From: a virus
Length of the DNA: 27,207 nt
IMG/VR virus record: IMGVR_UViG_3300009162_000018
Span: 1 to 27,207 of that record
Reading direction: 5' to 3' (one strand)
The notes below the pieces were generated by a model. It was not told the origin of the DNA, made no database searches, and worked only from the letters and a program-made list of their open reading frames with translations. The translations under genes were made by a program, and so were the position numbers. Numbering within the stretch: position 1 is the stretch's first letter; the number at the start of each line of letters is the position of its first letter. This document shows positions 15,035 to 21,957 of the stretch, one piece after another.

Positions 15035-15162
15035 CGCTCGATCTTGATCGGGAAGGAGGCGCGAAAATTGATGTGCGGGACAAGGATCACATATTCGATC
15101 ACAGTGCGTTCAGCAAGCCAGATCCTCATGGCGTCGATCTGCACCGGTCGTGGTATGATCAT
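15031..15162 (-). CDS. very small hypothetical protein (43 aa)
   Basis: ATG at 15162 overlaps the TGA of the glycosyltransferase gene (15159..15161), and its TGA overlaps the next ATG (15031..15034). This exact double coupling is strong support for a gene despite its length. The longer frame starting at 15447 is a shadow within the glycosyltransferase gene. The protein reads IIPRPVQIDAMRIWLAERT and continues with strands (VIEYVILVPHINF). No function can be assigned. Confidence 0.5.
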   Translation of the reverse strand: MIIPRPVQIDAMRIWLAERTVIEYVILVPHINFRASFPIKIER

Positions 15163-15803
15163 CGCCGAAGCCACTCCGCGTAGGCCCAGCCACACTCCTT
15201 GTTGTTCGGCTTGGGGTAGCCATGGAAGCATACGACCCGTGCATTGGTCGGCATCCCGAGGCGGGCATGGACCTTGTAGCTGACGATCTGCTCCGGGAAG
15301 AGATCCTGCAGGCGATTGACGTGCTCCGGATACTGCGTGGAGAGGGAGTCGATCACGTTTCCATCTCCGTGATAGTTCCGCATCCAGTAGTCCGGCTGTC
15401 GAACCCAGTTGTCCCAGATCCATGCGCTCTGGGGGCCGGGGGTCCACATCATCATCCCAGACTGACCGTTGTAGGGACGATAGAAGTCTGAGAGGAGTGC
15501 GAGCGGATCACCACTGTAGCTTGCGATCTCGGTCAGGTCTCCGACGATCAACGTGTCGAGATCAAGGTAGAGCACGGGACCATTGAACAACCCAGGACGA
15601 AACAGCTCCATCTTGGCCCACCATCCTGGCCACCGGTGATCGAGCTTGTTGCCCCACGGACCGAAGCAGTCGAGATCGGAGAGCACACGAAACTCCCACT
15701 GGATTTCCAGTGGGAGATGGCGATGCAGCCCACGCTTGAGCGCCCAGACCCATTCTGGGGCGTAGACCCCGCCGGAGCGCAGTACGCAGGCGATCGTGAT
15801 CAT
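15159..15803 (-). CDS. GT8-like glycosyltransferase (214 aa)
   Basis: ATG 15803 overlaps the TGA of the BppU-like gene. The protein has the layout of retaining GT-A enzymes: an N-terminal strand MITIACVLRSGG, then a loop DLDCFGPWGNKLDHRWPGWWAKMELFR, then GPVLYLDLDTLIVGDL at about residues 75-90 with the DLD metal-binding motif, a YNGQSGMMMWTPG acceptor-site region, and a late HGYPKPNN with the conserved C-terminal His. It is a single catalytic domain with no membrane segment, so it is cytoplasmic and uses a UDP- or GDP-sugar. It is the first gene of the glycan block, directly behind the fibre genes. Confidence 0.85.
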   Translation of the reverse strand: MITIACVLRSGGVYAPEWVWALKRGLHRHLPLEIQWEFRVLSDLDCFGPWGNKLDHRWPGWWAKMELFRPGLFNGPVLYLDLDTLIVGDLTEIASYSGDPLALLSDFYRPYNGQSGMMMWTPGPQSAWIWDNWVRQPDYWMRNYHGDGNVIDSLSTQYPEHVNRLQDLFPEQIVSYKVHARLGMPTNARVVCFHGYPKPNNKECGWAYAEWLRR

Positions 15804-16135
15804 GCGGAGGTAGAGAGGCGTTCCTCAACCACGATCGTCACATAGCCGTCGGTCGGTACACGATAGGGTCCTCCTACGAGACCTGAGACCTTGAACTCAC
15901 CCTCATAGGTACCCGCCGCGATCTCGGTGTCCCCCGAGATCCAGTTGTACCCGATCTTCCCTAATGGTCCGTTCACCACCACCCCCGCCGCTGCCTGGAC
16001 CGGACGATAGGAGGTGTTTCGCGCGGCACGCATCGTGAACAGGATGGTCGCGCCAGTAGTGTTCACTACGTTCCCGTTCTCGTCCTTCACGATGGCTTCT
16101 ACGTCCGGGAAGAGATCTCCACGTTTGACGATCAT
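15800..16135 (-). CDS. BppU N-terminal-like fibre/baseplate partner (111 aa)
   Basis: ATG at 16135 comes 2 bp after the fibre stop. The protein is beta-rich: RGDLFPDVEAIVKDENGNVVN, TGATILFTMRAA, GKIGYNWISGDTEIAAGTYEGEF and a last strand GYVTIVVEERL. This pattern (polar start 'xGDxxPxLxxxLxDxxGxxxxLxGxxxxFxM' and 'Y.w...Dt...G.Y...f.v') is typical of the N-terminal Ig-like domain of phage baseplate upper proteins (BppU/DUF2479). It is most likely an adaptor that links a fibre to the virion, consistent with its location right after the fibre gene. Confidence 0.7.
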   Translation of the reverse strand: MIVKRGDLFPDVEAIVKDENGNVVNTTGATILFTMRAARNTSYRPVQAAAGVVVNGPLGKIGYNWISGDTEIAAGTYEGEFKVSGLVGGPYRVPTDGYVTIVVEERLSTSA

Positions 16136-16137
16136 CT

Positions 16138-18378
16138 CTACTCCTCGTCCAAGGTTCTGGCCTGACCCACATCAGCTGCACTCCGCTTCGTCGATGAATC
16201 TGTCGCTGATCGTCCTTGTCCCACATCGGTTACTCTTCGGATCAACGATGAGTCCACCGCTGATCGTCCTTGTCCCACATCCGTCACGCTAAGGTTTCTT
16301 GGGATAGCCTGCGTCCCAAGCGTTGGTGTCGCAACCGTGAAGACCGCTGTCACCGCGAACGGAGAGATAATCCGTGCGCCCTTGATCAAAACCGGAGCAG
16401 GCACCGAGAAGGTAACTACTACCGCCGCTGGTGTCGCACGGAATACCTTGATTACGGTTGGCGTGCCAACAGTGAACGTGGCTCCCACTGCACCCGGGGT
16501 GAGGGTTCTGACCCCCGCAATGTGGGGGAGAGGAACACTGAAGGATACGGTCGTGGCTGCCGGCGTCAGCGTTCTTGTCCCCTTGATCAACGTCGGAGTC
16601 AAGACGCTGAACGCGGCAGTCACCGCACTTGGATTCACCGTCTTTCCTGCGAACACCAATGGCGTGGCGACGGTGAAGCTCACCACCGCCGCGGTTGGTG
16701 TGAGCGTTCGCGTTCCCTTGATAAGGGTCGGAACTCTCGCCGTGAACACGACAGTAACAGCTGATGGGGTGAGGGTTCTCGTGCCCTTCACCACCGTGGG
16801 CGTAGCCACCGAGAACACTGCGGTGACCGCACTGGGTGTCAGTGTCCGTGTCCCCTTCACCACCGTGGGCGTAGCCACCGTGAAAGCCACCGTGACCGCA
16901 TTCGGGGTGACCTTTCCTCCCGTTACTACTGATGGCGTTGCTACGGTGAAAGCAACAGTCACAGCCGAAGGCTTGAGGACCCGATTGAGCTTTGGCGCCA
17001 GTACGCTGAAAGAGACCGTGACCGCATTGGGTGTGATCAACTTCGCGTTGGTGACAAACGGCGTCACCACTGTAAAGGCTACAGTGGTCGCTGATGGCGT
17101 CAGGGTCCTTGTGCCTTTTACTACTGTTGGTGTCGCCACTGAGAAGGCGACAGTCACGGCCGACGGTGTGAGAGTGCGAACGCCCTTCACTACCGTTGGA
17201 GTAGCAGCACTGAAGGCTACCGTCACAGCCGAGGGTGTGAGAGTGCGAACACCCTTCACCACCGTTGGAGTAGCGACACTGAAGGCTACCGTCACCGCTG
17301 CCGGTGTCAGTGTCCTTGTTCCCTTCACCACCGTCGGCGTCTGTGCAGTAAAGGCCACTGTGACCGCACTGGGTGTTAGCGTACGGTTCTTTATCACCGT
17401 GGGTGTCGCAACGGTAAATGCAACAGTCACTGCCGTCGGGGTGAGGGTCTTCACACCCTTCACTACCGTCGGAGTCAATACTGAGAAAGCAACAGTAACA
17501 GCGGTCGGTGTCAATACTGTTGAAGCAGTAACCGCGCCAATGTTCGCCGGTTGGTCCCACCGTCGGTCAAGGAGTCTCTGCGGTGCAGCTCCCATCGGAC
17601 CAAAGCGCATCCCTGGCGTTGGCCGCGTCCGCTTGGGAGCGGGACCAATACCACCAGCGCTCCTGCGTGGAGAGGAGTAGTGATAGCTCCGTCCTGGATC
17701 TTCCCCGATGCCAGCCGATGGATCAGGAGCCTGTTGGATCGCGATCGCCCATGCTGACCAATCATCCGAGACCGAGATGGTCCATGACCCAGGGTCTTCA
17801 GAAGAGGCTGCAGTCAGCTGCCGGGAGGCAGCGGCGCAGCGACAGTTGGTCGTGACGGCCCCTGCCACCGCACTGTCGGATCCGATCGGATTGGAGTAGT
17901 TTGTGGGTTGACTTGCTGGTGGAGAAGTCTGCTCACCTTCCCATGATCCATACCACAACACCAGCGCATCCTTGGGACCACCAGAGATCGTGACCGACGT
18001 CGGATCAGGAGTCGCAGAGGTTGCTGTTGCGATCGTCGAGATGTTGGGTGTAAGCCCGATGTGTCCGCCCGTCACCCGATGCGAGAGGGACGAGTATTTC
18101 AATGAGGCGGTACCGTTGACAGTGACGGAGGTGCCTTCACCACCGTCCGCTACCTTCCAGAAGATGGAGACGGTATCATCCGACGCGTCAGCGGTGTTGT
18201 TCTTAACAAGATCAGACCACCCTGATGGGGTGGTGTGCGTGTCCGCTCCGGCTGACCTGATGATGAGCACAAGGATGTCTCCCGCCGCGATACTTGACGG
18301 GAGAACACAGGCCTTGTTCGTCGCCGCTGACGAGCCTGCAGTAGTAGTAGCTCGCCCAGCGTCTACAGGAGCAGCCAC
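16138..18378 (-). CDS. repeat fibre/adhesin (746 aa)
   Basis: The gene starts with GTG 18378. It has four parts. Residues 1-215 form a jelly-roll-like domain (AAGDILVLIIRSAGADTHTTPSGW, DTVSIFWKVADGGEG, YSSLSHRVTGGH, KDALVLWYGSWEG, WSAWAIAIQQA), a pattern seen in phage surface domains. Residues 216-283 are a Pro/Arg/Gly linker. Residues 284-691 have 18 tandem repeats of 22-23 aa with consensus LTPSAVTVAFTVATPTVVKG. Residues 692-746 hold almost three 18-aa repeats (VTDVGQGRSATDSS). The long repeat area is beta-strand and Thr/Ser/Val-rich with almost no acidic residues, so a long fibrous shaft is expected. Likely a host-binding fibre or head/tail decoration. Its neighbour adaptor and glycan genes support surface exposure. 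Confidence 0.8.
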   Translation of the reverse strand: MAAPVDAGRATTTAGSSAATNKACVLPSSIAAGDILVLIIRSAGADTHTTPSGWSDLVKNNTADASDDTVSIFWKVADGGEGTSVTVNGTASLKYSSLSHRVTGGHIGLTPNISTIATATSATPDPTSVTISGGPKDALVLWYGSWEGEQTSPPASQPTNYSNPIGSDSAVAGAVTTNCRCAAASRQLTAASSEDPGSWTISVSDDWSAWAIAIQQAPDPSAGIGEDPGRSYHYSSPRRSAGGIGPAPKRTRPTPGMRFGPMGAAPQRLLDRRWDQPANIGAVTASTVLTPTAVTVAFSVLTPTVVKGVKTLTPTAVTVAFTVATPTVIKNRTLTPSAVTVAFTAQTPTVVKGTRTLTPAAVTVAFSVATPTVVKGVRTLTPSAVTVAFSAATPTVVKGVRTLTPSAVTVAFSVATPTVVKGTRTLTPSATTVAFTVVTPFVTNAKLITPNAVTVSFSVLAPKLNRVLKPSAVTVAFTVATPSVVTGGKVTPNAVTVAFTVATPTVVKGTRTLTPSAVTAVFSVATPTVVKGTRTLTPSAVTVVFTARVPTLIKGTRTLTPTAAVVSFTVATPLVFAGKTVNPSAVTAAFSVLTPTLIKGTRTLTPAATTVSFSVPLPHIAGVRTLTPGAVGATFTVGTPTVIKVFRATPAAVVVTFSVPAPVLIKGARIISPFAVTAVFTVATPTLGTQAIPRNLSVTDVGQGRSAVDSSLIRRVTDVGQGRSATDSSTKRSAADVGQARTLDEE
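16141..16290 (-). repeat. 54-bp repeats coding the fibre C-terminus
   Basis: Almost three 18-residue units end the fibre. A 24-nt segment at 16204-16227 recurs exactly at 16258-16281, 54 bp away. The unit core is VTDVGQGRS; the last copy is shortened (ADVGQARTLDEE). It is distinct from the Thr-rich shaft repeats in composition (Asp, Arg, Gln). Confidence 0.85.
16306..17529 (-). repeat. 18 tandem in-frame repeats of about 69 bp coding the fibre shaft
   Basis: Eighteen units of 22-23 codons are arranged head to tail. Several are nearly identical in DNA: a 28-nt stretch at 16783-16810 recurs at 16852-16879, and units at about 17160-17300 match over most of their length with 69-bp spacing. Others have diverged to protein-level similarity. 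This suggests recent growth by slippage or unequal recombination in part of the array. Confidence 0.9.
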
Positions 18379-18387
18379 GTCGAGATC

Positions 18388-19230
18388 CTAGTTCAGCGCT
18401 TCGATGATGCGCTGTTGACAGGTCAAGTTCGTCGGACTGGTGGCGACCGAGAACTGTGCCGTCACGCTCAAGAGTTTGTCCACCGTGGTGTCTACGGTCA
18501 CCGCTGCGTTACCAGATGCAATCGGAGCCCCAGCAGACCCAAGCATGGACACCAGATTGTTGAACGCACCGTTATTGCTGATGCCCACCGACGCGAGCAC
18601 GTTGACTGCAGCTGCCATACCGCCGCTCATGAACGTGCCGGTCGCCCCCACTGTCCGGCACACGATGTAGGCTGTGAGATTCCACAACGCATTGGTCCGT
18701 GCGGCCGTGTCCAATCCGATCGCGGCACTCGCCAAGAGTACCACCCCACCGACGCCACCCCACCGTACCCGAAGGGTCAAGGTACCCGGAGTCGTGACCA
18801 CGTTGGAGTTGACCCCAAAGGCCCACAGGCGCAAAATCCGTCCCGGATACATCCAATAGCGCGGGATGTTGAAGTCAGGGCAGACGATAGTCTCACTGGT
18901 GGTGTTGCTGATCTGCGTGCCATCCACGACGATCCCGTCCAGCGTCTCGACCCAATCCTGTGACCCTCCCAACGTCTGATACTTGAGGGGTCGATCGGGC
19001 TGCTGCTGCCGGGCTGCCAAGAGCATGGCCAAGGTGCGATCAACATCTGATCGCTTCTTCCCGCGGACCACATCCTTCATCGCCCGCGTCCGTGCTTGCA
19101 GGCGGCGCATGAGTTGCGGCACATGACGCACCGCATCGTCGGCTGGAACCAACATCCCGTCCACCTCAAAGTATTTCTTGCCGCGAAACGTAACCGTCTC
19201 GCCGCTCCAACAGTCTAGGATCTTGCCCAT
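18388..19230 (-). CDS. phage virion structural protein (280 aa)
   Basis: I choose ATG 19230, which has GAGGAG about nine bases upstream; the longer frame to 19437 lies in the upstream gene. The N-terminal part (residues 1-100) is charged, with a GKKYFEVDGMLVPADDAVR segment and basic helices. The C-terminal 160 residues are beta-rich: ILRLWAFGVNSNVVTTPGTL, RVRWGGVGGVVLLASAA, NLTAYIVCRTVGATGTFMSG, VTVDTTVDKLLSVTAQFSVA, closing with TCQQRIIEALN. This strand pattern is shared by a broad group of phage head-fibre, spike and surface proteins. Probable surface subunit. The exact virion location is not readable. Confidence 0.75.
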   Translation of the reverse strand: MGKILDCWSGETVTFRGKKYFEVDGMLVPADDAVRHVPQLMRRLQARTRAMKDVVRGKKRSDVDRTLAMLLAARQQQPDRPLKYQTLGGSQDWVETLDGIVVDGTQISNTTSETIVCPDFNIPRYWMYPGRILRLWAFGVNSNVVTTPGTLTLRVRWGGVGGVVLLASAAIGLDTAARTNALWNLTAYIVCRTVGATGTFMSGGMAAAVNVLASVGISNNGAFNNLVSMLGSAGAPIASGNAAVTVDTTVDKLLSVTAQFSVATSPTNLTCQQRIIEALN

Positions 19231-19243
19231 CGTCCACACTCCT

Positions 19244-20035
19244 CTAGAAGATTCCGCCCTCACTATGGGCGGTGGTCCGGATCGGTGCCTCGACCACGAC
19301 GCCGAAGTCTTTCGCCTCTGCAGCACTCCCCTTGATCTCGATGCCGAATACCTGCCACGCAGCACTGGTCCCAAAGCTTGCTCCGACCGAGGTATCCCCA
19401 CCATTCGGAAGCTGATAGTGAACCGCTGGATGGGCACGCTCCGTGTCCAGCGTCTCGCTCAGCTCCGTCCTGCTTTCAGTCGCGGTGATCTGATCGGTCC
19501 CGATGCCTCCGACGCGAAGGACACAGAGCAGCAGTCCATTGTCCGCGTTGTTGAAGGCCGCCATCGTGCAAGCCGGACTCGTACTCGTTCCGTTGGCCTT
19601 GACTACCTGCACGAAGAGTCCCGAATCCGTCTCTCCCTCAAGATAGAACACGACCACCGCGCAACAACTCTGTGTCGCCGCGTAAGAGAGGCGGAAGAAC
19701 GATGTCGCGGTCGTGCTGCTCACATGCGCGTGCCACAAGGAGCATCCCTTGAGCGTATCCGTGTCAATAGCGGTACTGCTCGCTTCCGTCGTCCCATCCG
19801 TCACCAACGCAAATGATACAGGTGTCCCGTCAGGATCAAAGCTTACCGCTGTAGGAAGCGCGCCACCACCAGACCCATGGTTGACCACCAATACGAAGTA
19901 GTGCCGCCCAGCAGTAAGCGTGTAGGTAGCACCGCCGTTGTCACCCGTGGTTGGGACCAACGAGCCACTTGTCTCGTACGGATTTTGGTTGTCCGTGTCG
20001 AAGTAGTTCTGGACGTTGGTGATCGTAAGGGCCAT
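19244..20035 (-). CDS. phage adhesin-like structural protein (263 aa)
   Basis: ATG is at 20035, 3 bp after the preceding stop. The protein is beta-rich: TYTLTAGRHYFVLVVNHGSGGG, KGCSLWHAHVSSTTATSFF, CCAVVVFYLEGETDSG, ADNGLLLCVLRVGG and SAAWQVFGIEIKG. The layout of strands matches the N-terminal domain of the 746-aa fibre (ILVLIIRSAG, ALVLWYGSWEG, AWAIAIQQA), so the two look like distant copies of one surface domain. A short tail (AKDFGVVVEAP) ends it. It is probably exposed on the virion. Confidence 0.75.
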   Translation of the reverse strand: MALTITNVQNYFDTDNQNPYETSGSLVPTTGDNGGATYTLTAGRHYFVLVVNHGSGGGALPTAVSFDPDGTPVSFALVTDGTTEASSTAIDTDTLKGCSLWHAHVSSTTATSFFRLSYAATQSCCAVVVFYLEGETDSGLFVQVVKANGTSTSPACTMAAFNNADNGLLLCVLRVGGIGTDQITATESRTELSETLDTERAHPAVHYQLPNGGDTSVGASFGTSAAWQVFGIEIKGSAAEAKDFGVVVEAPIRTTAHSEGGIF

Positions 20036-20038
20036 GGT

Positions 20039-20404
20039 CTACGGCTCCTCTCCACCGAGGTTGGAGAGAAACGTAGTCAGTCCCACGTGGGACGCATCAG
20101 CCGCATCCCGCAAGAGGTCCATGCCGTTGTAGAGCTGAGTGGGATTTGAGAAGAAATGTGACGAGTCTACGGTCGCCAGTGAGAATACCTTATCGGTACA
20201 GTCTGCCCACCGTGCGTTCCGTTGTCCAGTAGGCCAAAGATCACCTGCCCCCAACGCATTGATGGCACGATCGCACGCGTTGGCTGCTTCACCACTGAGC
20301 GCCTGTTCCGCCCCCTGAAGCGACGGATCGTTGGAGCGCGGAAGGAAATACCGATCCCGTGCCACGGTAAATGCCTCCCGCACTCCCCAGATACGCAGTG
20401 CCAC
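20039..20404 (-). CDS. hypothetical protein (121 aa)
   Basis: The gene starts with GTG 20404; GGGGG stands six bases upstream. The product is mostly helical and rich in Ala, Asn and Asp (LSGEAANACDRAINALGAGD; YNGMDLLRDAADASHVGL). It is placed between two structural genes. No recognised family. A short helical adaptor or completion protein fits, but this is inference. Confidence 0.65.
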   Translation of the reverse strand: MALRIWGVREAFTVARDRYFLPRSNDPSLQGAEQALSGEAANACDRAINALGAGDLWPTGQRNARWADCTDKVFSLATVDSSHFFSNPTQLYNGMDLLRDAADASHVGLTTFLSNLGGEEP

Positions 20405-20420
20405 TCATACCCCCACGATC

Positions 20421-20879
20421 CTAGACAGTGCCGAGCGCGATGCCTGACGCATTCCATTGAATCGTCAGGTCACCACCGTTGGTCACCACTGGAAAGCCAC
20501 CAGTGTCCACGTTGAGCCACAGACGGCGCGAGGCATCCGTCGACGCGGCGTTGCTCCAGATAGTGGCCTGAGCCGCTGTACCTGCCGTGATCGCGGTCCA
20601 GGTCACATCCGCTGCGTCCCAAGACACCCGATCGTTCGTGGCATCGTAGGTCATCGTCTTCGACGCCAGCGTCTTGCGCACGTACCCTGTGCCGGAAAGC
20701 TCTCCATCTACGAAGTCGTCCGCACCAGCATCGTCAAGGAACGTGTCGTCCCTGTTCGGCACGTGTGTCGAGGTGGACAGTCCACAGTTGATCGTATCGT
20801 TCAGAAAGTCGACTGGGTTCGTCAACCCCGAACCCACAAGCGAGGCCAACAGCCCCCGCCCATACATGAAGCTGGCCAT
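20421..20879 (-). CDS. small phage virion structural protein (152 aa)
   Basis: ATG 20879. The pattern is that of a common phage family: an N-terminal ASFMYGRGLLASLVGSG, a 'DTINCGLSTSTHVPNRDDTFLDD' region, then GYVRKTLASKTMTYDATNDR, WDAADVTWTAITAGTAAQA, and an ending NVDTGGFPVVTNGGDLTIQW. Members share 'AddvtftavtG.tv.alviY...', 'G.p.tpNGGdiTi.w' and 'lw...i.'. They are virion proteins, often minor tail or fibre-associated. It precedes the adhesin genes and probably belongs to the same surface complex. Confidence 0.8.
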   Translation of the reverse strand: MASFMYGRGLLASLVGSGLTNPVDFLNDTINCGLSTSTHVPNRDDTFLDDAGADDFVDGELSGTGYVRKTLASKTMTYDATNDRVSWDAADVTWTAITAGTAAQATIWSNAASTDASRRLWLNVDTGGFPVVTNGGDLTIQWNASGIALGTV

Positions 20880-20882
20880 CTG

Positions 20883-21461
20883 TTACCCCTCCCCGTAGCT
20901 GTCGTTGACGTCGGGCTCTGCATATCCGTCCGTCAGCTTCTCCCGGAAAAGCTTCCGGTAGCTTTCCACAGCGGACTTCGCCTTCGTGGTCAGTCCATCT
21001 CCCCGACGCACGTTGGCAATCTCCTGAGTCCAGTTGATACCGTTGGCAAACAGGGCGAGGTGAAGGTTCAAGTGTTCTCCACCAGCCGGGGCCGAACCCT
21101 CCATACGCCCTGGCCGCGCGGGAATAAGTCCTAGATCCCGCATCTCCAACACGAGTCGGCGCTGATCCTCAAGAGCGCCACCACGCCCCTTGGACAAGCT
21201 CCGCCCCCAAATGTACCACCCTTTCAGCTCGTCGGACCATCTGAGATCCTTGATGAACGCAGCGGTCTGGAAGCGTGGTTGCTCCACCATCTTGCTGCTT
21301 CCGTCTGGCTGTGTGACCAGACCCCGATGCTTCAACTCGCTCACGATCTCCACCATCAAGGGGCCAATCTGGGCCACATGATGGCGCAACCCCTCAAACA
21401 GCACCAGATCCTTCACCGCCACCACCCGTGGCAGCGCATTACTCTTGCCAAAGAGCTTCAT
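20883..21461 (-). CDS. hypothetical protein (192 aa)
   Basis: ATG 21461 overlaps the stop of the 67-aa gene. The protein is charged and mainly helical with a Gly-rich turn (WGRSLSKGRGGALEDQRRL) and a conserved-looking end (REKLTDGYAEPDVNDSYGEG). It may be an assembly or regulation protein; position before the structural family gene gives no firm clue. I do not recognise a family. Confidence 0.65.
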   Translation of the reverse strand: MKLFGKSNALPRVVAVKDLVLFEGLRHHVAQIGPLMVEIVSELKHRGLVTQPDGSSKMVEQPRFQTAAFIKDLRWSDELKGWYIWGRSLSKGRGGALEDQRRLVLEMRDLGLIPARPGRMEGSAPAGGEHLNLHLALFANGINWTQEIANVRRGDGLTTKAKSAVESYRKLFREKLTDGYAEPDVNDSYGEG

Positions 21462-21661
21462 CCCAGATCCTCCTGAACTTGAATAGAGCCACCCTTCTCG
21501 ATCTGCACCCAGCGAATCTCCCGTATGCCCCCATGGCCGACCGTCATGTGGATCTCCCCCTCGTACCCCTCAGTGACCTTACGTCCGATCTTGAGGAGCC
21601 AGGCCTTCAGTTTGTCGCTGAGATCCGGGAAGGGGTCGATCGTCGCTGGTCGATGGCTCAT
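21458..21661 (-). CDS. small hypothetical protein (67 aa)
   Basis: ATG 21661 and stop are both in 4-nt overlaps with neighbours. A helix (LSDKLKAWLLKIGRKVTEG) is followed by a beta-hairpin (GEIHMTVGHGGIREIRWVQIE), a layout like small DUF2292-type proteins that have one helix followed by 'y.G.i.i.v..G.i..ie'. The similarity is a pattern only. Function unknown. Confidence 0.62.
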   Translation of the reverse strand: MSHRPATIDPFPDLSDKLKAWLLKIGRKVTEGYEGEIHMTVGHGGIREIRWVQIEKGGSIQVQEDLG

Positions 21662-21957
21662 GTCAGCTCCGCTGGTACGTAGAACCCATACTGAGTGGGC
21701 GCAGCGTCAACAGCCGCCCAGATCTTCTTGACCACCTCAGCCTGATATGGATCGCGCGGGAGCACTCTCGTCCGTCCGAGCACGGCATCCATGAGCGCAT
21801 TCCGCATGACCTCCTCCGGCACTGCCGCGTCTCGCACCTCCAGCGGCACGAAGGCAAGCGTCTGTGACGGAGCCTTGTTCCGGATCTTGGCGAGATCATC
21901 CACCGAGATCGGTTGAGCAGTTTCAGAGATCCGAACGTCTTCCTGTGCGTCACTCAT
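21658..21957 (-). CDS. hypothetical protein directly downstream of the MuF-zeta gene (99 aa)
   Basis: ATG 21957 overlaps the TGA of the large MuF-zeta gene by 4 nt. The protein is acidic to neutral and mainly helical (VDDLAKIRNKAPSQTLAF; PEEVMRNALMDAVLGR; QAEVVKKIWAAVDAA). Its size and coupling make it a candidate antitoxin or immunity partner for the zeta-like domain, but the known epsilon family is not recognisable. Equally it may be a small head protein. Confidence 0.65.
   Translation of the reverse strand: MSDAQEDVRISETAQPISVDDLAKIRNKAPSQTLAFVPLEVRDAAVPEEVMRNALMDAVLGRTRVLPRDPYQAEVVKKIWAAVDAAPTQYGFYVPAELT

Noticed and set aside
16306-17529. CRISPR-like periodic repeats (69-bp spacing)
   Set aside because: Repeats are continuous in-frame coding units with no unique spacers and with 3-base periodic variation, so they are protein repeats.
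16289-17560. A 423-aa open frame on the minus strand in another frame over the fibre repeats
   Set aside because: Shadow of the repeat array: composition is dominated by Gly, Asp, His and Cys without domain structure, and the real frame has a coherent N-terminal domain and adaptor context.
16337-17680. A 447-aa open frame on the plus strand with repeats
   Set aside because: It is the antisense of the fibre repeats; repeated DNA gives repeated antisense translation. All supported genes are on the minus strand and no convincing start region precedes it.
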